Assembly: GCA_963665085.2 (NCBI GenBank)
Contig: CAXXXS010000001.1
Span: 2,232,001-2,296,000 of the forward strand
DNA length: 64,000 nucleotides
From: G963665085 sp963665085
GTDB taxonomy: Bacteria; Bacteroidota; Bacteroidia; Bacteroidales; JAAAOM01
Reading direction: 5' to 3'
The notes under the pieces were generated by a model. It was not told where the DNA came from, did no database searches, and saw nothing but the letters and a program-made list of their open reading frames with translations. Positions 16,455-25,535 of this stretch are shown here, piece by piece. The position numbers were made by a program, and so were the translations under genes. The number at the start of each line of letters is the position of its first letter. Within the stretch, counting starts at the first letter, position 1.

Positions 16455-17129
16455 TTATTGATTATTTATTTCTAATGGATTTCTTTCGTTGTATTTACGG
16501 ATGTAATAGAATTTAAGTTGCTTCTTTTTTTTTCTTCGTAAAGCTTCATATTCATCATGAAGCTCTGGATCATTCATCAATAAAACACTAACGCTTTTTT
16601 CGTCATAATCGTATACTTTGCCAGTTTTGAAATCCAAAACATATTGCCTTAATTCTGTCTGCCTGTCTGATGGATAATAAGGGTAGGTATTTCTATAGTA
16701 CGAATAAGAATTATAATAATATGGGTCGTAATAATTATTGTTGTAAGTTGTTAGATTTGCTACAAAATGAGAGATGCTTCCAACAAAAGTTATCCTGTTA
16801 AATGTACTATTGAGATAAATATACAAAACTCCATTATTAGAATATCCCCAGATACTCTTGGTTTCAACAGTTTGTTTTGTGCCGTAATTATCAAAAAAAG
16901 AAATCGCCTTTGATTTTGTTAATTCATAAAAGAAATCTCTATCATTATATCCTGTTGTTGTAATAAGCCTTGATTTAGGGACCGGAGAATTATTTTTAAC
17001 CTGATCAAAATTTAAAAATATCCCATCGGCAAATTTTATCTCTTTTGTTCCTGTTGAATTTTCATTTTCTTGAGCGAAACCATAAAAATTAAAAATAAAT
17101 GATACAATAAGAATCCCAAAGAATCGCAT
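16455..17129 (-). CDS. exported protein of unknown function, first gene of the operon
   Basis: Signal peptide MRFFGILIVSFIFNFYGFAQ, then a 200-residue domain that contains a Tyr/Asn-rich stretch (NNNYYDPYYYNSYSYYRNTY). The product shows a repeated beta-strand look (FNRITFVGSISHFV, GKVYDYDEKSVSVLL) and ends in a basic, polar tail (RRKKKKQLKFYYIRKYNERN). I recognise no family. It is unusually well furnished with translation signals: AAGGAGG sits 7 bases ahead of the ATG, which is rare in this phylum. As the first gene of the operon it is probably a structural or envelope protein, but that is only a guess. Confidence 0.65.
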   Translation of the reverse strand: MRFFGILIVSFIFNFYGFAQENENSTGTKEIKFADGIFLNFDQVKNNSPVPKSRLITTTGYNDRDFFYELTKSKAISFFDNYGTKQTVETKSIWGYSNNGVLYIYLNSTFNRITFVGSISHFVANLTTYNNNYYDPYYYNSYSYYRNTYPYYPSDRQTELRQYVLDFKTGKVYDYDEKSVSVLLMNDPELHDEYEALRRKKKKQLKFYYIRKYNERNPLEINNQ

Positions 17130-17133
17130 ATTT

Positions 17134-17156
17134 TTTCCTCCTTAAATTCAAAGTTA
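17134..17156 (-). promoter_or_regulatory. candidate promoter (TAACTTTG) and strong Shine-Dalgarno of the 17129 gene
   Basis: On the minus strand a TAACTTTG box (17149-17156) matches the Bacteroidota -7 element TAnnTTTG, and AAGGAGG follows close to the start codon. No clear -33 TTG is present at the right spacing. Confidence 0.45.
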
Positions 17157-17321
17157 CGGCATAATTAATAATAAGACTTAATAACTTTACCCAAATAATT
17201 ACTAACGTATAACATTAATAAAGCTGATTAAATCAAAAAATGTTTTATTTTTCTTTGTAAATCTCTAATTTTAGAGAAATAAATTAACAGCAAAAATTAA
17301 GCAATTTATTACAGATTATAA

Positions 17322-19076
17322 ATGTCATTTTTAACCAAAATATTTGAAAAACTAAGCACCAGTATTAAAATAGAAGATAAAAACCAAATAGTACAATTAC
17401 TATTGATTCGCATCTTTAACATTATTGGAGTTATATTACTTACTTTCTCTCTGGTAATTGATTTTATAAATACACAACAGCTAAGTCTTTTAATTCTTGT
17501 TATACCCTTTATTTTATTGATAGTAAATCTTACTCTCTATGCGTCCAAAGTTGAAAAGATAAATAGTTCTGTTAATTTAATCCTTATAGCGTTCTTAATT
17601 GCAAGTATTTATAATATATTACGGCTTCCCTATAACTTGGCTGGAATTTTCTGGATATTTAGTTTTCCTGTTGTCTCTTTTTCATTAAAGGGTAAAAAAA
17701 TAGGCAATCAACTTTCTGTTGTATTTATTGTTATAGCAGCGGGGATACTAATTTTTCAAAAAACTTTTAGTGAAGCATTTGTTGATTATTCCTATTTATT
17801 TGTAATAAAAATATTTGGTTGTTATTTAATTGCCCATATTTTATTCTATGCATTTGAAATTTTAAAAAAAATCAGGGAAAAGATTCACGAAGAAAAAGTG
17901 GTTGAGTTAAAAAAAGATAATCGTATTAAAGATGAATTCATTTCTCATCTTTCCCACCAGATAAGAACCCCGCTTAATAATATAATGGTTATTGCAAACC
18001 TTCTAAATGAAACTAAATTTAGTGATAACCAAAAAGATTTAATGGATACAATAATAGCATCCACTTCTACTTTGGTTAATGTTGTTAATAACATTGTTAA
18101 AGTTACAAACGTTGAATTTACTGCAAGTTCATCAAGTATGTCAACATTCAATGTCGCCCCAACCATTAAATCGTCTATAAATATTTTAGGTGAGCATAAT
18201 AAAGACAAGGTAAATATAAAGTTAAATATCAACAATGATATTTCAAATCTCCGTGTTTATGGAGATCCTTTAAGGCTTAAACAAATATTTTTAAATATTA
18301 TTGAAAATATTATCGACCACTCACAAAATCCAAAAACAACGATTGATGTTAGCCTGAACTTAATGAAAAGTAATGAAGGATCTTCGGATATCCGTTTAAT
18401 ATCGAATATATCATGTGATTCAACATTACCTCTGCCAGAAGAAGATATCGCAGATAAATCATCACAATTTAAGTTTTCAAATAGTAAGAAGGATATAATT
18501 GAGGAAATTCCTTTATGCGATTTAACAATTGCAAAGAAAATACTTGAGCTCAACAATGGCAGCTTATCTATTGAGAGTGGGGAAGGATATACAAGTTTCT
18601 CTTTTATAATTAGTTTTGAAAAACCTGAAGCTGATAAAGCAAAAAAAGTATCATTGGAAGGGGGCGATAACAACTTAATTAAAAGCGCTAAAAAAATTAA
18701 AATTGCAGATGCTAATTTGTTGCTTGTTGAAGACAATTTAATAAACCAAAAAATTGTTATTTTAAGTCTAAAAAAACTGGTAAAGAATATTGATGTCGCA
18801 AATAATGGTAAAGAAGCTTTGGATAAATTCGGCACTTCAAGATACGATCTTATTTTAATGGATATCCAGATGCCGGTTATGAATGGAATTCTTGCTACAA
18901 AAAAGATTAGGGAGTTAGAGCTAAGTAGTAATTCGCAAACTCCCATTATTGCAATTACGGCAAATGCCCTTGCAGGCGACAAAGAAACGTGTCTCGCAGC
19001 AGGAATGAATGATTATATCAGTAAACCATTCCAGGTTGACATTCTTGTACAAAAAATGAAGAAGTTAATAGAATAA
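17322..19076 (+). CDS. membrane hybrid histidine kinase with degenerate ATP-binding domain
   Basis: The N-terminal ~185 residues hold five or six hydrophobic helices. A HisKA domain follows with FISHLSHQIRTPLNN (His about residue 212). The HATPase region has a recognisable N-box (FLNIIENIIDHS) but the G1 motif (expected DTGIGI) is replaced by NISCDSTLPLP and the G2 motif (GTGLGL) by EIPLCDLTIAKK. A C-terminal receiver (residues about 465-584) is intact, with VEDN, Asp about residue 514 in LMDIQMPVMNG and Lys in ISKPF. So the histidine and receiver are conserved but ATP binding is doubtful. It may be a phosphorelay hub or scaffold phosphorylated by another kinase. It is convergent with a second hybrid kinase. 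Confidence 0.85.
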   Translation: MSFLTKIFEKLSTSIKIEDKNQIVQLLLIRIFNIIGVILLTFSLVIDFINTQQLSLLILVIPFILLIVNLTLYASKVEKINSSVNLILIAFLIASIYNILRLPYNLAGIFWIFSFPVVSFSLKGKKIGNQLSVVFIVIAAGILIFQKTFSEAFVDYSYLFVIKIFGCYLIAHILFYAFEILKKIREKIHEEKVVELKKDNRIKDEFISHLSHQIRTPLNNIMVIANLLNETKFSDNQKDLMDTIIASTSTLVNVVNNIVKVTNVEFTASSSSMSTFNVAPTIKSSINILGEHNKDKVNIKLNINNDISNLRVYGDPLRLKQIFLNIIENIIDHSQNPKTTIDVSLNLMKSNEGSSDIRLISNISCDSTLPLPEEDIADKSSQFKFSNSKKDIIEEIPLCDLTIAKKILELNNGSLSIESGEGYTSFSFIISFEKPEADKAKKVSLEGGDNNLIKSAKKIKIADANLLLVEDNLINQKIVILSLKKLVKNIDVANNGKEALDKFGTSRYDLILMDIQMPVMNGILATKKIRELELSSNSQTPIIAITANALAGDKETCLAAGMNDYISKPFQVDILVQKMKKLIE

Positions 19077-19122
19077 CTTTATTCTTTTTTAACTATTGAA
19101 AATGAAGCCTTTCCTTCCAAAA

Positions 19123-21072
19123 TTAAATAGTAGGGATATTACGAATTAATGTTGTTATTAAATCTTTTTCCTTTATCGGTTTTAAGATTATATCATCCCA
19201 TATATCTGTATCTTCAAGATATTTTGTGTTTGAGGTCTGCGCGATGATAGGTAAATCCTCCCTGCATTTTCTTATTAACTCTATAGCCTGGTTGCTTTCT
19301 TTTTTATTTAACAGAAGATCCATAATAACAACCGAAATATTTGAGCTTGATGCACATTTTGCTACCGCTTGTTTGCTGTTTCTTGCGTGATAGATTTTAA
19401 CATCATAAGGCTCTAAATATTCTTTTATTGTTTGAAAACTAGCTTCATTATCATCAACAAAAAGGACAGTCGCGTTTGCCAATAATTTTTTTCCCTGGTA
19501 TGTTATTAAATCTATGTTGAATCGTTTGTTTAAGTATGTTCGTGTGTTTGGTAGGGTAAAATAGAAGGTTGATCCTTTATTTATTTCTGATTCACACCAA
19601 ATTTCACCGCCCATCAATTCAACCAATCCTTTAGAAATAGTTAAGCCAAGACCGGTTCCTCCCTGGTTGTTCTCATTGTTAGTGTCAACCTGGTTAAATC
19701 GATTAAAAATAAATTCTAGTTTAGACTCATGGATTCCAATACCACTATCTTTCACATAAAATTTTGTTTCGTTCAGGTTTTTTTTATACCCGATAGTTAC
19801 CGTTCCTTTTTCGGTGAATTTTATGGCATTTTTTGTTAGGTTATTTAGTATTTGACCCAATCTTATAGGATCTGCGTAAACAGATGTTTTTTTATCCTCT
19901 TCAGGAATCTCAAGTTTTATCTCAATGGCTTCTTTTTCCATTCTTGATTTTACCTCAACAAAAAATTCCTGTACATTTTCCAGTATAGGGGTAATCTCAG
20001 TTTCTTCCGGATATACTTTTAATTGGTTAGCTTCAATTTTTGATATATCAAGAATATCATCTAAAAGGACTAGTAGTTGTTTGGAGTTTGAATAAATTAG
20101 AGTAAGATATTTTTTTGTTTTTTCAGGGCTTACTTCTCGTTTGCTAAGTAATTCAGAAAAACCTAGAATGCCATTCATAGGTGTTCTTATCTCATGGCTC
20201 ATGTTAGCTAAGAAGGTTGATTTTAATCTATCTGATTCTTCAGCCTTTCTTTTTGCTTTTGTAAGGCTTTCCTGGTATCGTTTTCTTATGTCTATCTCAT
20301 ATTCCAGTTCTTTGTTAGCCTCTGTAAGTTCCCTGGTTTTCGTGTGTACTTTTTTATCAAGTGTATCGTTTAATATTATTAGTTTATGATGTGCCATAAA
20401 GGCATTCATTCTTGCAACAATCAGTATTCTCGCTATAATAAAAGTCATTATAGATATAATGATTACAATTTCATAATAAGCTCCTGCTTCTGAACTAAAA
20501 AAGTTGTTGTTCCATGAATAGTGAAACATCAGAAGGTAAAATCCTATTGCCAGGTATATAGCATGAACAATACTTTTTAGATGAAAGAAAAACGATAATG
20601 CAATCAAAGTAATAATATAGGTGGCGAAATAGTTCAACTGGTTTGTCTCAATACTTGAAATTGCTGTCGACCATAGAATGATAGATACAATTAGGGTATG
20701 AGTAACGATATGCTGAACTTCAAGGGATTTTAAAATTTTTATTTTTAAGGAAACAGCAAAAAGCAGGATGACAAGTATAAAGAAGAAAATGCAATCAATG
20801 GTAAGATAGATGTGCTTTTGTTCTTTTGTCCAAATCTTTGATGGAATAAAATCATTAATAATATAGTAAGAAATTAAAAGGAGAATAAAAAACACGGCAT
20901 ATTTCGTACGTCTCTGATTTATTTTTTTTAGTTCATTAGAAAAATCATCAAAGATATTGTTCTCCTTAAAATATTCTTTACTTTCCCAATACCCTGGAAA
21001 TACTCTCTTAATAAGAGAGATGTATAGATATTTTGTTTTATTTAGAAATGTTAATTTTTCCTCTTGCTTCAA
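19123..21072 (-). CDS. membrane hybrid histidine kinase
   Basis: A 649-residue sensor kinase. The N-terminal ~230 residues have about six transmembrane helices, then a coiled coil (LIILNDTLDKKVHTKTRELTEANKELEYEI) joins the kinase core. HisKA has FLANMSHEIRTPMNGILGF with His about residue 293. The HATPase has a complete set: NNLTKNAIKFTEKG (N), DSGIGIHESK (G1), GGTGLGLTISKGLVELMGG (G2). A C-terminal receiver is present (VLFVDDNEAS; Asp in VVIMDLLL; Lys in IILKPI). All catalytic features are intact. Its partner may be the convergent kinase with the damaged ATP domain at 17322-19076. The signal is unknown. No effector domain is attached. Confidence 0.9.
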   Translation of the reverse strand: MKQEEKLTFLNKTKYLYISLIKRVFPGYWESKEYFKENNIFDDFSNELKKINQRRTKYAVFFILLLISYYIINDFIPSKIWTKEQKHIYLTIDCIFFFILVILLFAVSLKIKILKSLEVQHIVTHTLIVSIILWSTAISSIETNQLNYFATYIITLIALSFFFHLKSIVHAIYLAIGFYLLMFHYSWNNNFFSSEAGAYYEIVIIISIMTFIIARILIVARMNAFMAHHKLIILNDTLDKKVHTKTRELTEANKELEYEIDIRKRYQESLTKAKRKAEESDRLKSTFLANMSHEIRTPMNGILGFSELLSKREVSPEKTKKYLTLIYSNSKQLLVLLDDILDISKIEANQLKVYPEETEITPILENVQEFFVEVKSRMEKEAIEIKLEIPEEDKKTSVYADPIRLGQILNNLTKNAIKFTEKGTVTIGYKKNLNETKFYVKDSGIGIHESKLEFIFNRFNQVDTNNENNQGGTGLGLTISKGLVELMGGEIWCESEINKGSTFYFTLPNTRTYLNKRFNIDLITYQGKKLLANATVLFVDDNEASFQTIKEYLEPYDVKIYHARNSKQAVAKCASSSNISVVIMDLLLNKKESNQAIELIRKCREDLPIIAQTSNTKYLEDTDIWDDIILKPIKEKDLITTLIRNIPTI

Positions 21073-21105
21073 CGTGGTTCTATTTTTAAATTGACCACAA
21101 TAAAA

Positions 21106-22350
21106 TTAGTAATATAAAATCCAGGCTTGAGATTCAGTTGCTTTTTTAATTTTGTTTAATTCTTTCTGTGCTTCAGAAAAGCTTTCATATGAATTAAAGC
21201 TTACAGCATATAAACCACCGTATTTTCCGAATTTTTCGGAATTGTAACCTTGTCCAACCAAGTATTCAACATAATTATCAGCATTCTTTTCTTGTTGAAA
21301 ACAGCCGGCAACTAAATAATATCGTTTCGAATCAGTTTTTTTTGCAGCTGGAGTTTCTTTTTTTACTTCTGGTTCCTTTTTAACAACTTCATTATCGTTA
21401 ATCTCTTCTTTAATTTCTTTACTGTTTTCACTTATTGTTTCTTCATTTTCAGAAACATTTGTGTCGTCTGTATCTGGTTGAATTACAATTTCATCTGTTT
21501 GAGCTGTTTTTTTCTTATTTGAAGAATCAAATAAGTATTCTTTGTTAAAAAAGAACCAAATTGCTATACCGACAAGTATAACAGCAACTAAACTATACCA
21601 AACAACATTTTTGTTGTTGTTCAAATAATTTGTGAGCGGATTTTCTTTTTTTTCTTGAACAGCAGCCCTGGGAGGAGTAACCCTTTCATTAGGTTTAGAT
21701 GAAGAAACTGACGATTTTAATTTGTCGTTTACAGTTACAGGCTTCTTCTTTTCGTCATTTATTGTGCTGGGGACAGACTTTTCTTTTGGTTCACCTTCTT
21801 TCATTATCTCTTCTTTTGTTAGAGCTTCGCCACTTTCTTTTTTGCTTTCCACAATATCTTTTTTCTCTTCAGCCTTTTTTACGGGTTCTGTCACTTTAGG
21901 TTTTATTTCATTTGTAGATGAAACCTCTTTTTTAGCTTTTTCTTCTTTTATTGAATTGGTTACAGGGGTTGAAAAATTTTCAGGTTGTTTTTGTTCCTCT
22001 TTTTTTTGCGGAGTAGGTGCGTTATCAATTCCGGCACCTTCTAACATTTCAAAATGCACCCTGCCATTACTATCTTTACTTAACGTGCCAAGGTTTTCAA
22101 TTTTATGGAGCTGCCCTAAATCTAATTGGGAATTTAATTCTCGCGTATAATTTTCAAGTTGGGTTGTTGCTTCGTCTTCAGATATTTTCTCTGCCCTACA
22201 TATTTCTTTCAACAAAACTTCATCGTTGTATTTTAAAAATTCATTAAAAACGATAGTCCTAGGAGAGCCACTTTTTACTATAAACGCTCCAAATTCTGGA
22301 ATTATAACACGGTTGTTGGTTTTCAGTAAGTTAACAATATGAATATCCAT
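21106..22350 (-). CDS. HU-CCDC81-like and SPOR-domain cell-envelope protein
   Basis: The first ~100 residues match the HU-CCDC81 type domain found in Bacteroidota (VNLLKTNNRVIIPEFGAFIVKSGSPRTIVFNEFLKYNDEVLLKEICR). A long low-complexity Lys/Glu/Pro/Ser linker follows, then one transmembrane helix (VWYSLVAVILVGIAIWFFF, about residues 250-270), a second acidic linker and a C-terminal SPOR domain (YYLVAGCFQQEKNADNYVEYLVGQGYNSEKFGKYGGLYAVSF). SPOR domains bind denuded septal peptidoglycan. So the protein spans the inner membrane, with its HU-like domain inside the cell and SPOR in the periplasm, and probably marks division sites. It lies 34 bases downstream of the hybrid kinase in reading direction, but its own promoter region is long. 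Confidence 0.88.
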   Translation of the reverse strand: MDIHIVNLLKTNNRVIIPEFGAFIVKSGSPRTIVFNEFLKYNDEVLLKEICRAEKISEDEATTQLENYTRELNSQLDLGQLHKIENLGTLSKDSNGRVHFEMLEGAGIDNAPTPQKKEEQKQPENFSTPVTNSIKEEKAKKEVSSTNEIKPKVTEPVKKAEEKKDIVESKKESGEALTKEEIMKEGEPKEKSVPSTINDEKKKPVTVNDKLKSSVSSSKPNERVTPPRAAVQEKKENPLTNYLNNNKNVVWYSLVAVILVGIAIWFFFNKEYLFDSSNKKKTAQTDEIVIQPDTDDTNVSENEETISENSKEIKEEINDNEVVKKEPEVKKETPAAKKTDSKRYYLVAGCFQQEKNADNYVEYLVGQGYNSEKFGKYGGLYAVSFNSYESFSEAQKELNKIKKATESQAWILYY

Positions 22351-22534
22351 GATTTATTCTTTTTGACACGGGTTTTACAAAACTATTCGTTATTTCTCGC
22401 ATTAAAGGTTTAGAACCTACAATATTAAGAATAAATTATAAATTAATTTCTCTTGAAAAATATGTTTTTCCACTTTTAGATTAAAAATTTTACTAATTTG
22501 CATTTTCATAATTAAAATTTAAATCCAATTTAAG

Positions 22535-23308
22535 ATGAAACTAAAAAAGATCTTAGGTATTGATTTTGGTGGCTCAGGAATTAAAGGTGCAATTGTAAAC
22601 ACTAAAACAGGAGAGTTAGTAACAGAACGTCACAGAATACCTACTCCTTCGCCTTCAACACCAGATAGTGTTGCGAAAGTGATAAAAGAGATCGCAGATT
22701 TTTTTAGTTGGGATGGGGCAATAGGAATTGGATTTCCTGCAGTTGTGTTAAACGGAGTTGCTCTTAGCGCTGCTAATATTGATAAAGGATGGGTTAACAC
22801 AAATGTAAATAAACATGTAAGTAAAATAACAAAACTTCCTGCTTATACTGTAAACGATGCTGATGCTGCTGGCTTAGCTGAAATGAAATTTGGCGCAGGG
22901 AAAAATGTTAAAGGAACAGTTTTTTTATTGACTGTAGGTACAGGTATTGGCTCTGTTATTTTTTCCAGAGGGAAGCTAGTCCCAAATACCGAGCTTGGAC
23001 ATGTTATTATGCCAAATGGTAATGAAGCCGAAATTTATGCTTCAGATGCAACAAGAAAGAGGGAAGAACTTTCTTGGGATGACTGGGCAAAACGATTTGA
23101 TGAATATCTAAATTATATAGAATCACTTTTCTGGCCTGATCTTTTTATTATTGGTGGAGGTGTGAGTAAAAAACAAGAGAAATTTTTTGAACACCTTACA
23201 GTTAAAGCCAAAGTTGTCCCAGCTCAATTATTAAATAATGCAGGAATCGTTGGGGCTGCAATGGCAGCAAAATTAATGGCTAAAGCTGAAGAAGAAGAAG
23301 AGAGTTAA
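22535..23308 (+). CDS. ppgK: polyphosphate glucokinase (ROK family)
   Basis: Phosphorylates glucose to glucose-6-phosphate, with polyphosphate and/or ATP as donor. Phosphate-1 motif LGIDFGGSGIKGAIVN, phosphate-2 type motif FLLTVGTGIGSVIFSRGKLVPNTELGHV and the ROK active-site DAD (VNDADAAGLAE) are all present, as is FWPDLFIIGGGVSKK near the end. The PNTELGH segment is typical of PpgK rather than of NagK/Mlc relatives. Length 257 residues fits. It ends in a Glu-rich tail. The 3' end overlaps the convergent recR gene by four bases. Use of polyphosphate instead of ATP is family knowledge, not proven here. Confidence 0.9.
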   Translation: MKLKKILGIDFGGSGIKGAIVNTKTGELVTERHRIPTPSPSTPDSVAKVIKEIADFFSWDGAIGIGFPAVVLNGVALSAANIDKGWVNTNVNKHVSKITKLPAYTVNDADAAGLAEMKFGAGKNVKGTVFLLTVGTGIGSVIFSRGKLVPNTELGHVIMPNGNEAEIYASDATRKREELSWDDWAKRFDEYLNYIESLFWPDLFIIGGGVSKKQEKFFEHLTVKAKVVPAQLLNNAGIVGAAMAAKLMAKAEEEEES

Positions 23309-23934
23309 ATCTTGTTTATATTTGGTTCAAAGGCAAGTCGGTTAACAATAGATCTTCCAAGGGTTATTTCATCTGCATATTCAAGTTCGTCGCCAATGGA
23401 TACGCCTCGGGCTAAAGTTGTTATCTTTATCTCAAAACCCTGCAATTTTCTGTAGAGGTAAAAGTTTGTTGTATCACCCTCCATCGTTGTGCTTAATGCA
23501 AAAATTATTTCTGTTGCTTCTCCATTTTTAACCCTTTCAACCAGAGATTCAATATTTAAATCACTGGGGCCAATACCATCCATTGGGGATATTTTACCTC
23601 CAAGGACATGGTATAACCCATCAAACTGGTGTGTGTGTTCAATCGAAATAACATCACGTAAATTTTCAACTACACAAATTATATTTGAGTTTCTATTTGG
23701 AGAAGCACAAATTTCGCATAATTCTGTTTCAGAGATATTGTGGCACTTACTGCAATAATTTATGTTTTCTCTTAAATTTCTAATAGCATCGCTAAAAGTA
23801 AAAGAAAATTCGGGTTCCTGGTTTAGCATGTATAAAACCAGCCGTAAAGCGGTCCTTTCCCCAACACCAGGTAGTTTTGAAAATTCTTTTACTGCCTGTT
23901 CTAACAACTTCGAAGGATATTTTTCTATATACAT
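23305..23934 (-). CDS. recR: recombination mediator RecR
   Basis: RecF-pathway protein that loads RecA at gaps. Residues 1-55 carry the helix-hairpin-helix region (LSKLPGVGERTALRLVLYML, here FSKLPGVGERTALRLVLYML). The Cys4 zinc finger is complete (YCSKCHNISETELCEICAS). The Toprim domain follows (ICVVENLRDVISIEHTHQFDGLYHVLGG, with SPMDGIGPSDL) and the conserved C-terminal FALSTTMEGDTTNFYLYRKL and GDELEYADEITLG. Length 209 residues is near normal. Divergent from the symporter gene, convergent with ppgK. Confidence 0.96.
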   Translation of the reverse strand: MYIEKYPSKLLEQAVKEFSKLPGVGERTALRLVLYMLNQEPEFSFTFSDAIRNLRENINYCSKCHNISETELCEICASPNRNSNIICVVENLRDVISIEHTHQFDGLYHVLGGKISPMDGIGPSDLNIESLVERVKNGEATEIIFALSTTMEGDTTNFYLYRKLQGFEIKITTLARGVSIGDELEYADEITLGRSIVNRLAFEPNINKI

Positions 23935-24031
23935 AACTTCTTTTTTACAAAGATAGGGTTACAATCTTCTGCTTACAAAGCTTGCACGTTTATTTTGTAA
24001 ACATTATCCTTGTATGTTAAAATTATATTGT

Positions 24032-25474
24032 ATGAATGCAGGATTAGTATTAGGAATTATTCTGATTTATTTTGGATTATTACTTTTTATTTCCTTTTTA
24101 ACTTCAAAAAAAGCGAATAACAAATCATTTTTTTTAGGCGATAAAAAATCCCCATGGTTTGTTGTTGCATTTGGTATGATTGGGGCATCTCTCTCCGGGG
24201 TAACTTTTATTTCGGTTCCGGGGTGGGTTGGAGCTTCTTCATTTTACTATATGCAGATGGTCTTAGGATATGTCTTAGGATACATTGTGGTTGCATATGT
24301 CCTTGTTCCAATTTATTATAAAATGAATTTGACTTCAATCTATACCTATCTTGACTCAAGGTTTGATATGTATTCATATAAGACAGGTGCAGCTTTATTC
24401 CTGGCGTCAAGAGTTGTTGGGGCTTCTTTTAGGCTTTATTTGGTTGCCAATGTATTGCATATGTCTATTTTTAGTAATTGGCATGTACCATTTTGGGTTA
24501 CAGTAGTTGTAACCATTATGTTTATCTGGCTTTATACTTTTAAAGGAGGAATAAAAACTATTATTTGGACTGATACGCTTCAGACAGTTTTTTTGCTGGC
24601 ATCTGCAACGTTAACTGTCATATTTATCGGAAAAGAAATGAACCTGGATTTTTCAGGTATCATTGAGAGTGTATCACAGAGTGAATATTCAAGGATTTGG
24701 AATTTTTCAGATTGGAAATCAGACAATCACTTTTTTAAACAATTTATAAGTGGTGCTTTTATTGTTATTACCATGACAGGTCTTGATCAGGATATGATGC
24801 AAAAGAATTTGAGTTGTAAGAATATAAAAGACGCAAAGAAAAATCTACTTTCATTAAGTATTGGTTTGATTCCTGTGAATTTTCTTTTTTTATCGCTGGG
24901 TGTCTTGTTATTTATGTATGCCTCTCAGATGAATATCGCGATCCCAGAACAAACAGATAATCTTTTTCCTTTAATAGCTCTCGGGCATTTACCTAAGGTT
25001 GTTGGAGTATTGTTTATTATTGGATTGATAGCCGCTGCTTATTCGAGCGCAGATTCTGCCCTTACGGCACTGACTACTTCATTTACAATTGATATTTTAG
25101 GTGCAAATAAGAAAGACGAAGAGAATTTAAAATCAACAAGAAAATTTGTGCATGTAGGAATTTCCTTATTACTGTTAATGGTTATCCTTATATTTCATCA
25201 AATAACGAATGAAAGTGTTATAAGTTCATTGTTTACTGTTGCTGGTTATACATATGGCCCTTTATTGGGATTATATACATTTGGGATATTTACAGCATGG
25301 AAAGTTAGAGGTAAACTTGTTCCTTATATTTCCATAGCTTCTCCTATAATTTGTTATTTTCTAAATAGATATTCAGAACAGCTATTTAACGGATATCAAA
25401 TAGGATTTGAATTACTAATAATTAATGGCGCAATAACATTTTTTATGTTGATGCTAAGCCGGGTAAAAGAATAA
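24032..25474 (+). CDS. sodium:solute symporter family protein
   Basis: Integral membrane transporter of the SSS family with about 13 helices. Family landmarks include GASLSGVTFISVPGWVG near the first helices (the sodium-site and substrate-site region), KGGIKTIIWTDTLQTVFLL, ITMTGLDQDMMQKNLSCKN and AYSSADSALTALTTSF, which carries the serine/threonine cluster typical of the Na2 site. I start at ATG 24032, which begins directly before the first helix; ATG 24014 is an alternative giving six more residues. The substrate (sugar, amino acid, organic acid or sialic acid) cannot be told. A strong hairpin terminator follows immediately. Confidence 0.88.
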   Translation: MNAGLVLGIILIYFGLLLFISFLTSKKANNKSFFLGDKKSPWFVVAFGMIGASLSGVTFISVPGWVGASSFYYMQMVLGYVLGYIVVAYVLVPIYYKMNLTSIYTYLDSRFDMYSYKTGAALFLASRVVGASFRLYLVANVLHMSIFSNWHVPFWVTVVVTIMFIWLYTFKGGIKTIIWTDTLQTVFLLASATLTVIFIGKEMNLDFSGIIESVSQSEYSRIWNFSDWKSDNHFFKQFISGAFIVITMTGLDQDMMQKNLSCKNIKDAKKNLLSLSIGLIPVNFLFLSLGVLLFMYASQMNIAIPEQTDNLFPLIALGHLPKVVGVLFIIGLIAAAYSSADSALTALTTSFTIDILGANKKDEENLKSTRKFVHVGISLLLLMVILIFHQITNESVISSLFTVAGYTYGPLLGLYTFGIFTAWKVRGKLVPYISIASPIICYFLNRYSEQLFNGYQIGFELLIINGAITFFMLMLSRVKE

Positions 25475-25507
25475 AAAAAACCTTTCAATTTTTACTGAAA
25501 GGTTTTT
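25475..25507. terminator. bidirectional rho-independent terminator between convergent transporters
   Basis: AAAAAACCTTTCA (25475-25487) pairs with TGAAAGGTTTTT (25496-25507) over an 8-base loop. The A-run and T-run on the two sides make it effective in both directions, for the symporter and the convergent POT transporter. Confidence 0.85.
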
Positions 25508-25535
25508 CTATGTTGAATTAAAAAAATTTTATTTT

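Noticed and set aside
18257..18982. Long minus-strand frame (241 codons) inside the hybrid kinase gene
   Set aside because: It overlaps completely with the well-supported kinase in the other strand, and its product has low-complexity Ser/Leu-rich sequence typical of antisense frames.
21722..22150. Plus-strand frame of 142 codons inside the HU/SPOR gene
   Set aside because: It reads Phe/Ser-rich as the complement of Lys/Glu-rich sequence and has no independent signals.
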